Of a stretch of DNA of 64,000 nt, positions 28,433-36,299 are shown piece after piece; the first letter of the stretch is position 1, and the number at the start of each line of letters is the position of its first letter. The notes under the pieces are model-generated. The model ran no database searches, was not told the DNA's origin, and saw only the letters and a program-made list of their open reading frames with translations. The position numbers were made by a program, and so were the translations under genes. The stretch comes from Nocardia sp. XZ_19_385 (lineage in GTDB: Bacteria > Actinomycetota > Actinomycetes > Mycobacteriales > Mycobacteriaceae): positions 620,001-684,000 of the forward strand of contig NZ_JACVEE010000003.1 of the NCBI RefSeq assembly GCF_015355755.1, written 5' to 3'.

Positions 28433-28746
28433 CCACCGCCGCCGTCCACCTGCCCGGCACCACCACGATCGGCGAGCGCGCGGTACGCCGGATCGCCGAG
28501 CGAGCCGCCGCCGAGGTGGCCGGAGTCGAGCCGCGGGTACAGGTGGACGCGCAGGTCGTCGGAGCCGGCGCGACCCTGTATGTCCGGCTTCCGATCCGCT
28601 ACCCGCTGCCGGTCGGGCGGGTCGCCGACGAATGTCGCGCGCATCTGATCGCCCGTACCGAAGAGTTGACCGGCCTCACCGTTCCCCGGGTCGATATCGA
28701 AGTCTCGGCGATGGTGCCCGCGCCACCCGAGAGGAGGGTCCGATGA
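28429..28746 (+). CDS. Asp23/Gls24 family protein
   Basis: This 105-residue protein has the short Gls24 fold: TTTIGERAVRRIAERAAAEV, then ATLYVRLPIRYPLPVGRVAD and TVPRVDIEVSAMVP. It overlaps its neighbours at both ends (GTGA and ATGA), so it is translationally coupled in the operon. It is the fourth Gls24-type domain in the cluster, counting the ZAS fusion. No membrane segment is present. Confidence 0.87.
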   Translation: MTTAAVHLPGTTTIGERAVRRIAERAAAEVAGVEPRVQVDAQVVGAGATLYVRLPIRYPLPVGRVADECRAHLIARTEELTGLTVPRVDIEVSAMVPAPPERRVR

Positions 28747-29279
28747 CACGTCTGCCACGCCGGGTCGTCCCGGCGGTCATCGTCGCGGTATTGCTTTGCG
28801 CCGCTGCCGTACTCGTCGCGGTATCACTGATCCAGCGGCTCACCGGAACTCGGGAGTGGGTCTCCTACGACAGCATCGCCACCCGGCTGCACGACACCAC
28901 GTGGGGCAGTGTGTGGGTGCTGGCGGCGGGCATCATCGTCACCGTGCTCGGGCTTGCCCTGCTCGCGGCGGCGGCCCTGCCCGGAAAGCCGGTCGTGCTC
29001 GCGCTCGAACCCGGTGACGGCATCGACGCGGGGATCGCCCGCCGCAGTCTGCGGCATGCGCTCGCCGAGGCGGCGGGTCGCGTCGACGGTTTGGACAAGC
29101 CCCGAGTCGCGCTGCGCAACAAGAAGATTCACGTCAAGGGTCACACCCGCCACACCGTTGAACAGACCGCGCAGGAGGTCGGCCTCGCCGTCGCCGACCG
29201 GCTGGACCGCATCAAACCGGCCACCGTTCCGCTGCTGCGCACCAGCCTGCGCACGATCGACCAGGGAGGTGCCCGATGA
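28743..29279 (+). CDS. DUF6286-type membrane protein of Gls24 operon
   Basis: The 178-residue protein has two membrane helices (about residues 9-29 and 57-81) with a short exported loop (TREWVSYDSIATRLHDTTWG), then a cytoplasmic domain (RRSLRHALAEAAGRVDGL, KIHVKGHTRHTVEQTAQEV). This is the arrangement I associate with DUF6286 proteins, which co-occur with Asp23/Gls24 and AmaP in actinobacteria. The cytoplasmic domain itself looks like a degenerate Gls24 fold. It overlaps both neighbours by four bases. Confidence 0.8.
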   Translation: MTRLPRRVVPAVIVAVLLCAAAVLVAVSLIQRLTGTREWVSYDSIATRLHDTTWGSVWVLAAGIIVTVLGLALLAAAALPGKPVVLALEPGDGIDAGIARRSLRHALAEAAGRVDGLDKPRVALRNKKIHVKGHTRHTVEQTAQEVGLAVADRLDRIKPATVPLLRTSLRTIDQGGAR

Positions 29280-29902
29280 GTGCCACCGCCAATCGGCCCG
29301 CCCGGCTCAATCGCAGCGTGCTGGGTCTGCTCGGCCTGCTGTGCATCGTGGGCGGCGGGCTGCTGATCGCCGCGCACTTCGGTGCCCTCGGTACCGCAGC
29401 CGGATCGCCGCTGGTCCCGGGTACCGAGGAACCGCCGCGGCTGGTCTTCAACCTGGTGATCGCTGGTGCGGTGGTGCTCGCTCTGCTCGCGCTGCGGTGG
29501 CTGGCGGCACAGTTCATCCGGCTGCCCAAGCCCACCCGATGGCAGCTCGGCGACACCAGCGACCAGGGCCGGACCGTCCTCGGTTCCGACATCGCCGCGG
29601 CTGCGGTGGCGGCCGATATCGAGACCTATGCGGGAGTCCGGTCCGTGACAGCCCGGCTCTCGGGCAGCGCGCTCGGACCCGACCTGCATCTGCTGGTCGA
29701 CGTCGACCCCGCGGCTGATCTGCCCGCCCTGCGCGAGCAGATCCTCGGACATGCCGTCGCCCGGTTGCGGACGGCGCTCGACCTCGCTGTCGTCCCCGTG
29801 ACGGTCGAGTTCCGCATTGCGGGCCGGGGTTCTGAACGCGGGGGCGTGGTCGAACCCCGAGCCAAGACTTCGCGACGGCTTGTCGAGCGCTCGCGGCGGT
29901 GA
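29276..29902 (+). CDS. amaP: AmaP-like membrane anchor for Asp23/Gls24
   Basis: The 208-residue protein has two N-terminal membrane helices (about residues 14-36 and 58-80) and a C-terminal cytoplasmic domain with a Gls24-like core (AAAAVAADIETYAGVRSVTA, HLLVDVDPAADLPALREQIL). Staphylococcal AmaP anchors Asp23 to the membrane; this gene has the same layout and closes the operon. It ends in a basic tail (KTSRRLVERSRR). The gene ends about 100 bp before mug with no hairpin seen. Confidence 0.8.
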   Translation: MSATANRPARLNRSVLGLLGLLCIVGGGLLIAAHFGALGTAAGSPLVPGTEEPPRLVFNLVIAGAVVLALLALRWLAAQFIRLPKPTRWQLGDTSDQGRTVLGSDIAAAAVAADIETYAGVRSVTARLSGSALGPDLHLLVDVDPAADLPALREQILGHAVARLRTALDLAVVPVTVEFRIAGRGSERGGVVEPRAKTSRRLVERSRR

Positions 29903-30001
29903 TGCTCTGGAGAACCCGTAGACGTCTCGCGGGGGAGGACCTCGGTCGGGTCGCCGAGCCCTGCGGCAGAGGGTCGGCCGGGCACCCGGCAAACTGAGGG
30001 A

Positions 30002-30562
30002 ATGGGTTCTGGTTCATCACCTCGGCCGTCGCCCGCAGATTTGGCCGCGGCGCCGGACAAGACTGTTCCCGATGTGATCGGCCCCGACTTGCGTGTGCTG
30101 TTCTGCGGAATCAATCCAGGTCTGTGGTCCGGGGCCACCGGATATCACTTTGCTCGTCCGGGAAATCGGTTCTGGCCGGCACTGCATCGGTCCGGTTTCA
30201 CGCCGCGCCTGCTGCGGCCCGACGAACACCAAGAACTGCTCGGGCTGGGCTTGGGAATCACGAACGTGGCCACGCGCACGACAGCCAAAGCCGACCAGCT
30301 GACCGCCGACGAACTGCGCGCCGGCGGCCGCGCCCTGGTTGAACGGGTCGAGCAGTATCGGCCTCGGGTGCTGGCCGTACTCGGGATCGGCGCCTACCGC
30401 ACGGCCTTCGGTCGTCCACGCACCACAATCGGTCCCCAACCCGAGCGGATCGGTGCTACCGCGGTGTGGGTTCTGCCCAACCCCAGCGGGCTCAACGCCC
30501 ACTACACCCTCGACGCCCTCGCCTCGGAATTTGGCGCGCTGCGCGAGGTGGTCGAAGCCTGA
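30002..30562 (+). CDS. mug: G/U mismatch-specific uracil-DNA glycosylase (Mug/TDG type)
   Basis: The 186-residue protein removes uracil or damaged pyrimidines opposite G. It has motif 1 GINPGLWSGATGYHF with the catalytic Asn (GINPG) and motif 2 NPSGLNAHY, both diagnostic of the Mug/TDG family, and the length is normal for Mug. The first 20 residues are extra and probably disordered. It is about 100 bp after the Gls24 operon and could be read through from it, but function is unrelated. Confidence 0.93.
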   Translation: MGSGSSPRPSPADLAAAPDKTVPDVIGPDLRVLFCGINPGLWSGATGYHFARPGNRFWPALHRSGFTPRLLRPDEHQELLGLGLGITNVATRTTAKADQLTADELRAGGRALVERVEQYRPRVLAVLGIGAYRTAFGRPRTTIGPQPERIGATAVWVLPNPSGLNAHYTLDALASEFGALREVVEA

Positions 30563-30788
30563 GTGATCAGAGTGTTTTCACACCCCTGAAGCAGAGTCCA
30601 GTGGCGAGCTCGGCGGGTGCGGCCCGCATGCACGATCCGAATTCGCACCGAGTTAGCTTGTCGTTCAGAGCATTTCGCTACTGGTGACGGAACGGCGGTG
30701 GTTGAATCAGGGATCTGTCGCCGAATCGGTCTGCCACGAGCCGGTAGTTGGGAATGGCGGTGATTACATCGAGGGAGAGGGGCCACGA

Positions 30789-31583
30789 TTGACTGCCACG
30801 GTTGCGGGAGAGAGCAAGGACGCCGATATTTCTGCTGCCCTGGGCGAGCTGCGTGGCCATGTCACCAGGGTGTGGTCGCCGGACCGGATCGAGGCCGTCT
30901 GCCGCGTATTCAGCGCGGACGGGCACGTGAAGCTCCCCGAACTGGTTCCGCCCGGAGTGAAGCGGATCGTCGCCGACGAGGTCGATGACCTCATTGCCGC
31001 CGAAGGTGTCCGGCGCGAACTTGCCTTCGCCGAAACGGGTTTCACGCCGCGACGAATGCGCAATGTCACTCGCGAGGCGATCGCGGCCCGAGCCCCGTTC
31101 ATTCCCCGCCTCTACGGCGATCCGGCACTGTTGGCGGTGCTCTCCGCCGTCGCGGGCGAGCCGGTGCTGCGTTGCCCATATGAGCCCGAGCAGTTTTTGA
31201 TCACCTGCCTCGAGCGCGACGGAGACACCCACGGCTGGCATTGGGACGACTACAGTTTCGCGCTGGTCTGGGTGATCGACACGCCGCACGCCGACAGCGG
31301 CGGGTTTGTCGAATGCGTGCCGAAGACGTTGTGGGACAGGAACGATCCGCGCATCGATGACTTCCTCGAGCGCGGTCCGGTGCACCGGATCGACTTGGCG
31401 CCAGGGGATTTGTATCTGATGCGCACCGACACCACGCTGCACCGTGTCGCCCCGATCAGCTCCGGTATCCGCAAGATCGTCAACATGGGATATGCGAGCA
31501 GCCGCGATGTGGCCTGTCCGCCGGTGTCGCACGAGACGATGGACCGGCTGTGGTCGACCAGCCGAGCGGATCAGACACGCTGA
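30789..31583 (+). CDS. Fe(II)/2-oxoglutarate oxygenase, ArpA/BesD-like family
   Basis: The family, as I recall it, includes actinobacterial ArpA proteins and the amino acid halogenase BesD. Here the iron facial triad is intact: H151-x-D153 in HGWHWDDYSFAL and H218 in TTLHRVAPI, with a later Arg for 2-oxoglutarate. Halogenases replace this Asp with Gly, so a hydroxylase is more likely. A TTG at 30789 with GGGAGAGGGG six bases upstream gives 264 residues; an earlier GTG at 30684 would add 35 residues of poor-looking sequence. It is convergent with the ketosynthase gene and may act on a free or carrier-bound amino acid. Confidence 0.8.
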   Translation: MTATVAGESKDADISAALGELRGHVTRVWSPDRIEAVCRVFSADGHVKLPELVPPGVKRIVADEVDDLIAAEGVRRELAFAETGFTPRRMRNVTREAIAARAPFIPRLYGDPALLAVLSAVAGEPVLRCPYEPEQFLITCLERDGDTHGWHWDDYSFALVWVIDTPHADSGGFVECVPKTLWDRNDPRIDDFLERGPVHRIDLAPGDLYLMRTDTTLHRVAPISSGIRKIVNMGYASSRDVACPPVSHETMDRLWSTSRADQTR

Positions 31584-31610
31584 AACAATCCAGCTCAGCA
31601 CCCGACCGGG

Positions 31611-32831
31611 TTACGGTTGCTCCGCGGCTCCGAGTGCGAGATGAACGAAGGTGCCGGACAGGCCATAGGTGTTGACTCCGGCGTAGAGGGGGCCAGGGTA
31701 GGGCCAGTCGATGCTGGTGCGAACGGGGGCGATACCCAGTCCGGACCAGTCCACCGCCGAGGTTGGCCGGTCGCAGTGCAGAGTCGCCGGGATGTGCCGA
31801 TGCTGCAGTGCGAGTGCGGTTTTGATCAGGCCGGCCAGTCCTCCCGCAGCCTCGGGGTGCCCGAGGTTGGATTTGACGGATCCGACCAGGCAGGGCTGGC
31901 CGGGTGCTCGCAAGCGGCCGATCGCGGTGCCGATGGCTTGCAGTTCGAGGTGGTCACCGGCCGGGGCGGCGTTGCCGTGCGCCTCGATGTAGCCGAGTAG
32001 ATCCGGAGTCAGACCAGCTGTGGCGCAGGCACGTTCGATGACTTGGAGGTAACCCTCGACCGAAGGCGCGATCACGGCCTTGGCGGTTCGGCCTTTGCTC
32101 GCTTGGGCGCTGCCATGAATGAGCGCGTGGATGTGGTCGCCGTCGCGGCGGGCGTAGGTGAGAGGTTTGAGGACGAGGACCGCTGCGCCGTCACTGCGCA
32201 CGAAACCGTCGGCATCCGCACTGCCGAAACGGCAACGGCCGGTGCGGGAGAGCATGCCGGCCGCGGCGTAGCCGTCGGTGTGATCGGTACCCAGGACCAG
32301 ACTGACCCCGCCCGCGAGCGCGGTGTCGCATTCACCGGTGCGCAGCGCCTGGCAGGCCAGATGCACCGCCAGCGTCCCCGATGAACAGGCAGCATCCACT
32401 GTCGCGCACGGGCCGCGCAGATCCCAGGCGTAACCGATGCGCCCCGAGGCCATGCTGCGGGCAGCTGCGCCGGCGATGGCGTACATGTCCGCGGGGCGAT
32501 CGAGGGCGCGGGTGTCCCAGTGCTCGGCGGTGCTCTGCCCCATGAAGATCCCGATGGATTGCCCGGCGACATGGTTCTCGTCGAGCCCGGCATCGCGCAA
32601 CGCATCGCGAGCGGTGAGCAGCAACACCTTGTGCTGGGGATCGAGAGCGGCGTTCTCGCGGTCGGTGAGGTGAAAGTCCCCGGGCACGAAATCGGCGGTG
32701 CCGTCCGGTGATTCGCCGCCGGCCAAGGCGTCGGTGCCCGCACACAGCAGCTCCCACAGTTGTCGATGGTCGGCGGCGCCAGGAAATCGGCAGCCCATCC
32801 CGACAATCGCGATCGGTTCGCTGAAACTCAT
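31611..32831 (-). CDS. Stand-alone beta-ketoacyl synthase (modular-PKS type)
   Basis: The 406-residue protein is a single ketosynthase domain of the type I polyketide kind, beginning EPIAIVGMGCRFPGA. The active-site Cys is residue 149 in DAACSSG. The two His sites are altered from the usual pattern: EAHGNAAPAGD instead of EAHGTGTxxGD, and KSNLGHPEAAGG instead of KSNIGHTQAAAG. No acyltransferase or carrier protein is attached or adjacent. The ATG at 32831 has a weak ribosome site. It is divergent from the asparagine synthetase gene across a region with nested inverted repeats. Product unknown. Confidence 0.9.
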   Translation of the reverse strand: MSFSEPIAIVGMGCRFPGAADHRQLWELLCAGTDALAGGESPDGTADFVPGDFHLTDRENAALDPQHKVLLLTARDALRDAGLDENHVAGQSIGIFMGQSTAEHWDTRALDRPADMYAIAGAAARSMASGRIGYAWDLRGPCATVDAACSSGTLAVHLACQALRTGECDTALAGGVSLVLGTDHTDGYAAAGMLSRTGRCRFGSADADGFVRSDGAAVLVLKPLTYARRDGDHIHALIHGSAQASKGRTAKAVIAPSVEGYLQVIERACATAGLTPDLLGYIEAHGNAAPAGDHLELQAIGTAIGRLRAPGQPCLVGSVKSNLGHPEAAGGLAGLIKTALALQHRHIPATLHCDRPTSAVDWSGLGIAPVRTSIDWPYPGPLYAGVNTYGLSGTFVHLALGAAEQP

Positions 32832-32863
32832 GCACCCATCCGTTTCTCGACACGGGATCGACA

Positions 32864-32894
32864 GAGTGATCGTCCTTACAAGATCACTCGTAAG
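32864..32894. promoter_or_regulatory. Nested inverted repeats between KS and asparagine synthetase genes
   Basis: GAGTGATC-N10-GATCACTC (32864-32889) and CTTAC-N10-GTAAG (32875-32894) overlap in the 158-bp divergent promoter region, about 35 bp before the KS start. The site is well placed for a repressor acting on both genes; the protein is unknown. Confidence 0.5.
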
Positions 32895-32989
32895 ATAGCC
32901 GAGCCCTATCGCAATTGATTGACACCTGATGCTGGTCGGCGTGGCCGTGAACCGTACTTCCCTCTCCCGCAACAGAAAAGGTGTCCGAA

Positions 32990-34804
32990 ATGTGCGGTAT
33001 CGCAGGCTGGGTGGATCCCTGCGCCCTGGTGCGCGACGGCGAACGAGTGGTGGCAGCCATGGCCCGGACGCAGTCTCGTCGCGGCCCCGACGGGCACGGC
33101 ACCTGGGCCGATTCCCATGCCGCACTGGCGCATCGCCGTCTCGCCGTGCTCGACCCCGAGCGCGGTCACCAGCCCATGATCGCCACCGACGACGCCGACC
33201 GCACCCTCGCGGCGCTGGCTTACACCGGTGAGGTGTTCAACTACGCCGAGCTGCGCGGCACACTGGAGTTACTTGGGCACAAGTTCACCACTGGCACCGA
33301 CACCGAGGTGGTACTGCACGCCTGCCTCGAATGGGGCCTGGACGCGGTCCACCGACTGCACGGCATGTTCGCCTTCGCCTACTGGGATGTCGCCAGCCGC
33401 CGCCTGCTGCTGGTCCGCGACCGCCTCGGCATCAAACCGCTGTGCTACCAAATGCACGGCAGCGGTGTGCGTTTCGGTTCCGAACCCAAGGCCTTGCTCA
33501 CCCCGGGCTCGGTCCCCGCGATCGATACCGATGGGCTGCGCGACTTCCTCTCGTGCGTCCGCACCCCCGGCCGGACCTTGCTGCACGGCATCCAGGAGGT
33601 GCGGCCCGGCACCGTTTTGATCGCCGACCCGCGAGGTGTTCGCGAACACCGTTACTGGCAACTGGAATCCGCCCCGCATACCGACGACCTATCCGCCACT
33701 ATCGGAACCATCAGCGACCTCTTGGACGACATCACCACCAGCCACCTGCGCGCCGACGTCCCTCTCGGCGCGCTGCTATCGGGTGGATTGGATTCCAGCG
33801 CGCTCACCGCGCTGGCTCAACGCACACTGCACCCGACCGGCGCCGCGCTGTCGACGTTTTCGGTCGATTTCGCCGGGAACACAACCGATTTCACACCCGA
33901 TGCGCTGCGCACCACGCCCGACGCACCCTATGTGCGCGATATGGTCGCCCACTGCGGTTTCGACCATCGCGACATCGTGCTCGACGCCACCGCCCTCACC
34001 GACCCCGCGCTGCGCAGCGCGGTCGTTGCCGCCCGTGATCTGCCCGCCGCCGGCGACATGGATTCCTCGCTCTACCTGTTGTTCGCCGCGGTGCGCGAAC
34101 ATGTGACCGTCGCAGTGTCCGGTGAGTGCGCCGACGAAGTCTTCGGCGGATACTCCTGGTTCCACGATCCGCAAACGATCGCGCGGCCCGACTATCCGTG
34201 GCGGTACTTCGCGGGCCGCAGCGGCGCCTACCGGGCGCTGCTGCGCGACGACGTCGCCGCCGAGCTCGATCTGACTGCACATCGTTACGCCCACTATCAG
34301 CAAGCGCTCGCCGAAATACCCGTGCTCCCCGGCGAATCCGCGGACGCGCGCCGCATGCGTGAGATCTTCTGGCTGCATTACACGCGCTGGCTTCCGGACC
34401 TGCTCGACCGCAAGGACCGCTTGTCGATGGCCGTCGGCCTGGAAGTGCGGGTGCCGTTCTGCGACCACCGCCTGGTCGAGTACGCCTTCAACATCCCTTG
34501 GCGCCAGCAGACTTTCGACGGCCGCGAGAAGTCGCTGCTGCGCGCCGCTGTCACCAGTTTGCTGCCGCCCAGCGTCAGCGGCCGCACGAAGGCTCCTTAC
34601 CCGATCACCCACGACCCCGCTTATGACCGTGCCCTGCGCGAACAGGCCGCCGACCTACTCGCCGAACCCGCGGCCCCGGTCTGGGATTACCTCGACCGCA
34701 CCCGTTTACGGGAGCGCCTGCAACGACCGCTCGACGATCGAGCCACCCGCTCCGGCATCGACTTCGCCCTCAACTTCGACATCTGGCTCCGGCACCTGGC
34801 TTAG
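32990..34804 (+). CDS. asnB: Glutamine-dependent asparagine synthetase family enzyme
   Basis: The 604-residue protein has an N-terminal Ntn glutaminase with Cys2 (MCGIAGW, RRGPDGHG, GEVFNYAELR) and a C-terminal ATP-pyrophosphatase domain with the PP-loop SGGLDSS near residue 264 and SGECADEVFGGY. Start at the ATG at 32990 exposes Cys2 after Met removal; a GTG three codons earlier is in frame but would bury it. It may be a housekeeping AsnB or an amidotransferase of a biosynthetic pathway, because it is divergent from a ketosynthase and near an oxygenase. Confidence 0.93.
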   Translation: MCGIAGWVDPCALVRDGERVVAAMARTQSRRGPDGHGTWADSHAALAHRRLAVLDPERGHQPMIATDDADRTLAALAYTGEVFNYAELRGTLELLGHKFTTGTDTEVVLHACLEWGLDAVHRLHGMFAFAYWDVASRRLLLVRDRLGIKPLCYQMHGSGVRFGSEPKALLTPGSVPAIDTDGLRDFLSCVRTPGRTLLHGIQEVRPGTVLIADPRGVREHRYWQLESAPHTDDLSATIGTISDLLDDITTSHLRADVPLGALLSGGLDSSALTALAQRTLHPTGAALSTFSVDFAGNTTDFTPDALRTTPDAPYVRDMVAHCGFDHRDIVLDATALTDPALRSAVVAARDLPAAGDMDSSLYLLFAAVREHVTVAVSGECADEVFGGYSWFHDPQTIARPDYPWRYFAGRSGAYRALLRDDVAAELDLTAHRYAHYQQALAEIPVLPGESADARRMREIFWLHYTRWLPDLLDRKDRLSMAVGLEVRVPFCDHRLVEYAFNIPWRQQTFDGREKSLLRAAVTSLLPPSVSGRTKAPYPITHDPAYDRALREQAADLLAEPAAPVWDYLDRTRLRERLQRPLDDRATRSGIDFALNFDIWLRHLA

Positions 34805-34949
34805 TCTCCAAAATACCCGGGACTAGGACGGATGCAGGCGGCGGGTTCGCTCGCCGAGGATGTCGGTGACCCCGGGTAACCTCTGGATGGTCAATGCACT
34901 CGGACATCGGTCCGATGGGTTCGCGGCAACGAGTTTGGATGGACAGAGA

Positions 34950-36299
34950 GTGCAGGACAGGGAAAACGGCGTCGACGAGGACGCGACCACGCCATCGCGC
35001 GCGGTCACCGGCTGGACGGTGGGTCTGGCCTGTATGGCGGTCGTAATGTCCGGAGTCATCGTCAACGGGCTGTTTCACGAGCCGCAGCGGGAGTTGACGA
35101 CCACGCCCGTTATCCCGACTGCCGAGGAGACGCCGGAATCGATCGAAACCTTGTATGTCACTGAGCCGGTGGTGTTTCCGGTGCAGATTCCGGGTTGTGA
35201 TGTCGTCGAACCGCCCGTGGACGGGCGGGGGTACTCGATGATGTATATGGAGTCCGGGTACGACAATCCGGCCTATCCGTGGTTCTCGGGTCCCAAGGCG
35301 GGCGCGATGACCAACGCGCTGCGGGACGCGTTGCCCGATGACATCGAAATCGCCTTCGCGCCCGTCCGTGAGTCGCTGGTGTTCGAGCCGATTTCCGGAG
35401 ACGGCAAGGAGCCGTACGGAATCGGCGGGTGGACCAGCGCTCGGGCTGCCGTGTTGCGCGGTGCCGGCGCGGGCGCGCTGAGCGTGACTGTCCGGCAGTC
35501 CACCAAGCCCATCCCGGCGTGTGTCGCCGGCGCTCTCGACGAACGGCGGCATCTGGCCGACGGCGCCATCGTCGATCTCCAGGACACCTGGTCCGAGACC
35601 AACGGGGTGCGCACCCTCTCGCGCACCGCCACCGCCTACCTGCCGGACGGCACCGAGGCCCGTGCCAACGCCACCGATGTCACCGTCGACGGCGAAGGCC
35701 ACACCGGCGCTGTCCCACTGACATCGGAGGATCTGCTCGCCCTCGTCACCGCGCCCGGCCTGCGAGTAACGGCGCCGGTCCCGCCGGGGACACCGGATCC
35801 ACCCCAGCAGTGCAACGTCTATGTCTTTACGCAATCCACCGCCCCCATCGATGAGGCTCGAGCCCGCCGAGTGAACGCTGTGCTGGCGCGGATCCCGCTC
35901 CCGGACCTCACCCTTGATCGCCCATTGGAGCTACGACCGGACCGCACGGGCGGACTCTGCCAGGCGGTTCGCGTCACCACACCAGGGCGAGAATCGGACT
36001 TGAGAATAGCGATTACCGCCGGAGTGGTCCTCCCTTCGATAACCGAGACCTCGTCGAATAGCGGTTCGGAGCGTGTGACCACACGGCAGCAACCGGATGG
36101 CTCGGTTGTCGAGAACAGCGAGCGGCGGGACGTGAGAGTGAGTCAGGCAGGCCAAACCACCGTTGAGATCGATCGCTCCGTCACTGTCACGTACCGGTCG
36201 GGTACTCAGGTCGACGTGGCGTCGTCTGGCGCCGAGCCCTTGTCGTTCGCGGTCCTCGAGGCGATCGCGCTGAACCCCGGCCTCGAGGTGTCTGCATGA
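34950..36299 (+). CDS. Membrane-anchored secreted protein, unknown function
   Basis: A GTG at 34950 gives about 449 residues; in-frame TTG and GTG codons upstream leave the start uncertain. One membrane helix (about residues 21-43: WTVGLACMAVVMSGVIVNGL) is followed by a long extracytoplasmic region with several Cys (IPGCDVVEPP, PACVAGALD, PQQCNVYVF, GGLCQAVRV). The exported part appears to hold two similar halves of about 200 residues each. It ends in ATGA overlap with the next gene, so the two proteins probably act together. I do not recognise the family. Confidence 0.7.
   Translation: MQDRENGVDEDATTPSRAVTGWTVGLACMAVVMSGVIVNGLFHEPQRELTTTPVIPTAEETPESIETLYVTEPVVFPVQIPGCDVVEPPVDGRGYSMMYMESGYDNPAYPWFSGPKAGAMTNALRDALPDDIEIAFAPVRESLVFEPISGDGKEPYGIGGWTSARAAVLRGAGAGALSVTVRQSTKPIPACVAGALDERRHLADGAIVDLQDTWSETNGVRTLSRTATAYLPDGTEARANATDVTVDGEGHTGAVPLTSEDLLALVTAPGLRVTAPVPPGTPDPPQQCNVYVFTQSTAPIDEARARRVNAVLARIPLPDLTLDRPLELRPDRTGGLCQAVRVTTPGRESDLRIAITAGVVLPSITETSSNSGSERVTTRQQPDGSVVENSERRDVRVSQAGQTTVEIDRSVTVTYRSGTQVDVASSGAEPLSFAVLEAIALNPGLEVSA

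Noticed and set aside
30789..31583. Oxygenase as a BesD-type amino acid halogenase
   Set aside because: The HWD motif keeps the Asp iron ligand that halogenases replace with Gly, so hydroxylation is more likely.
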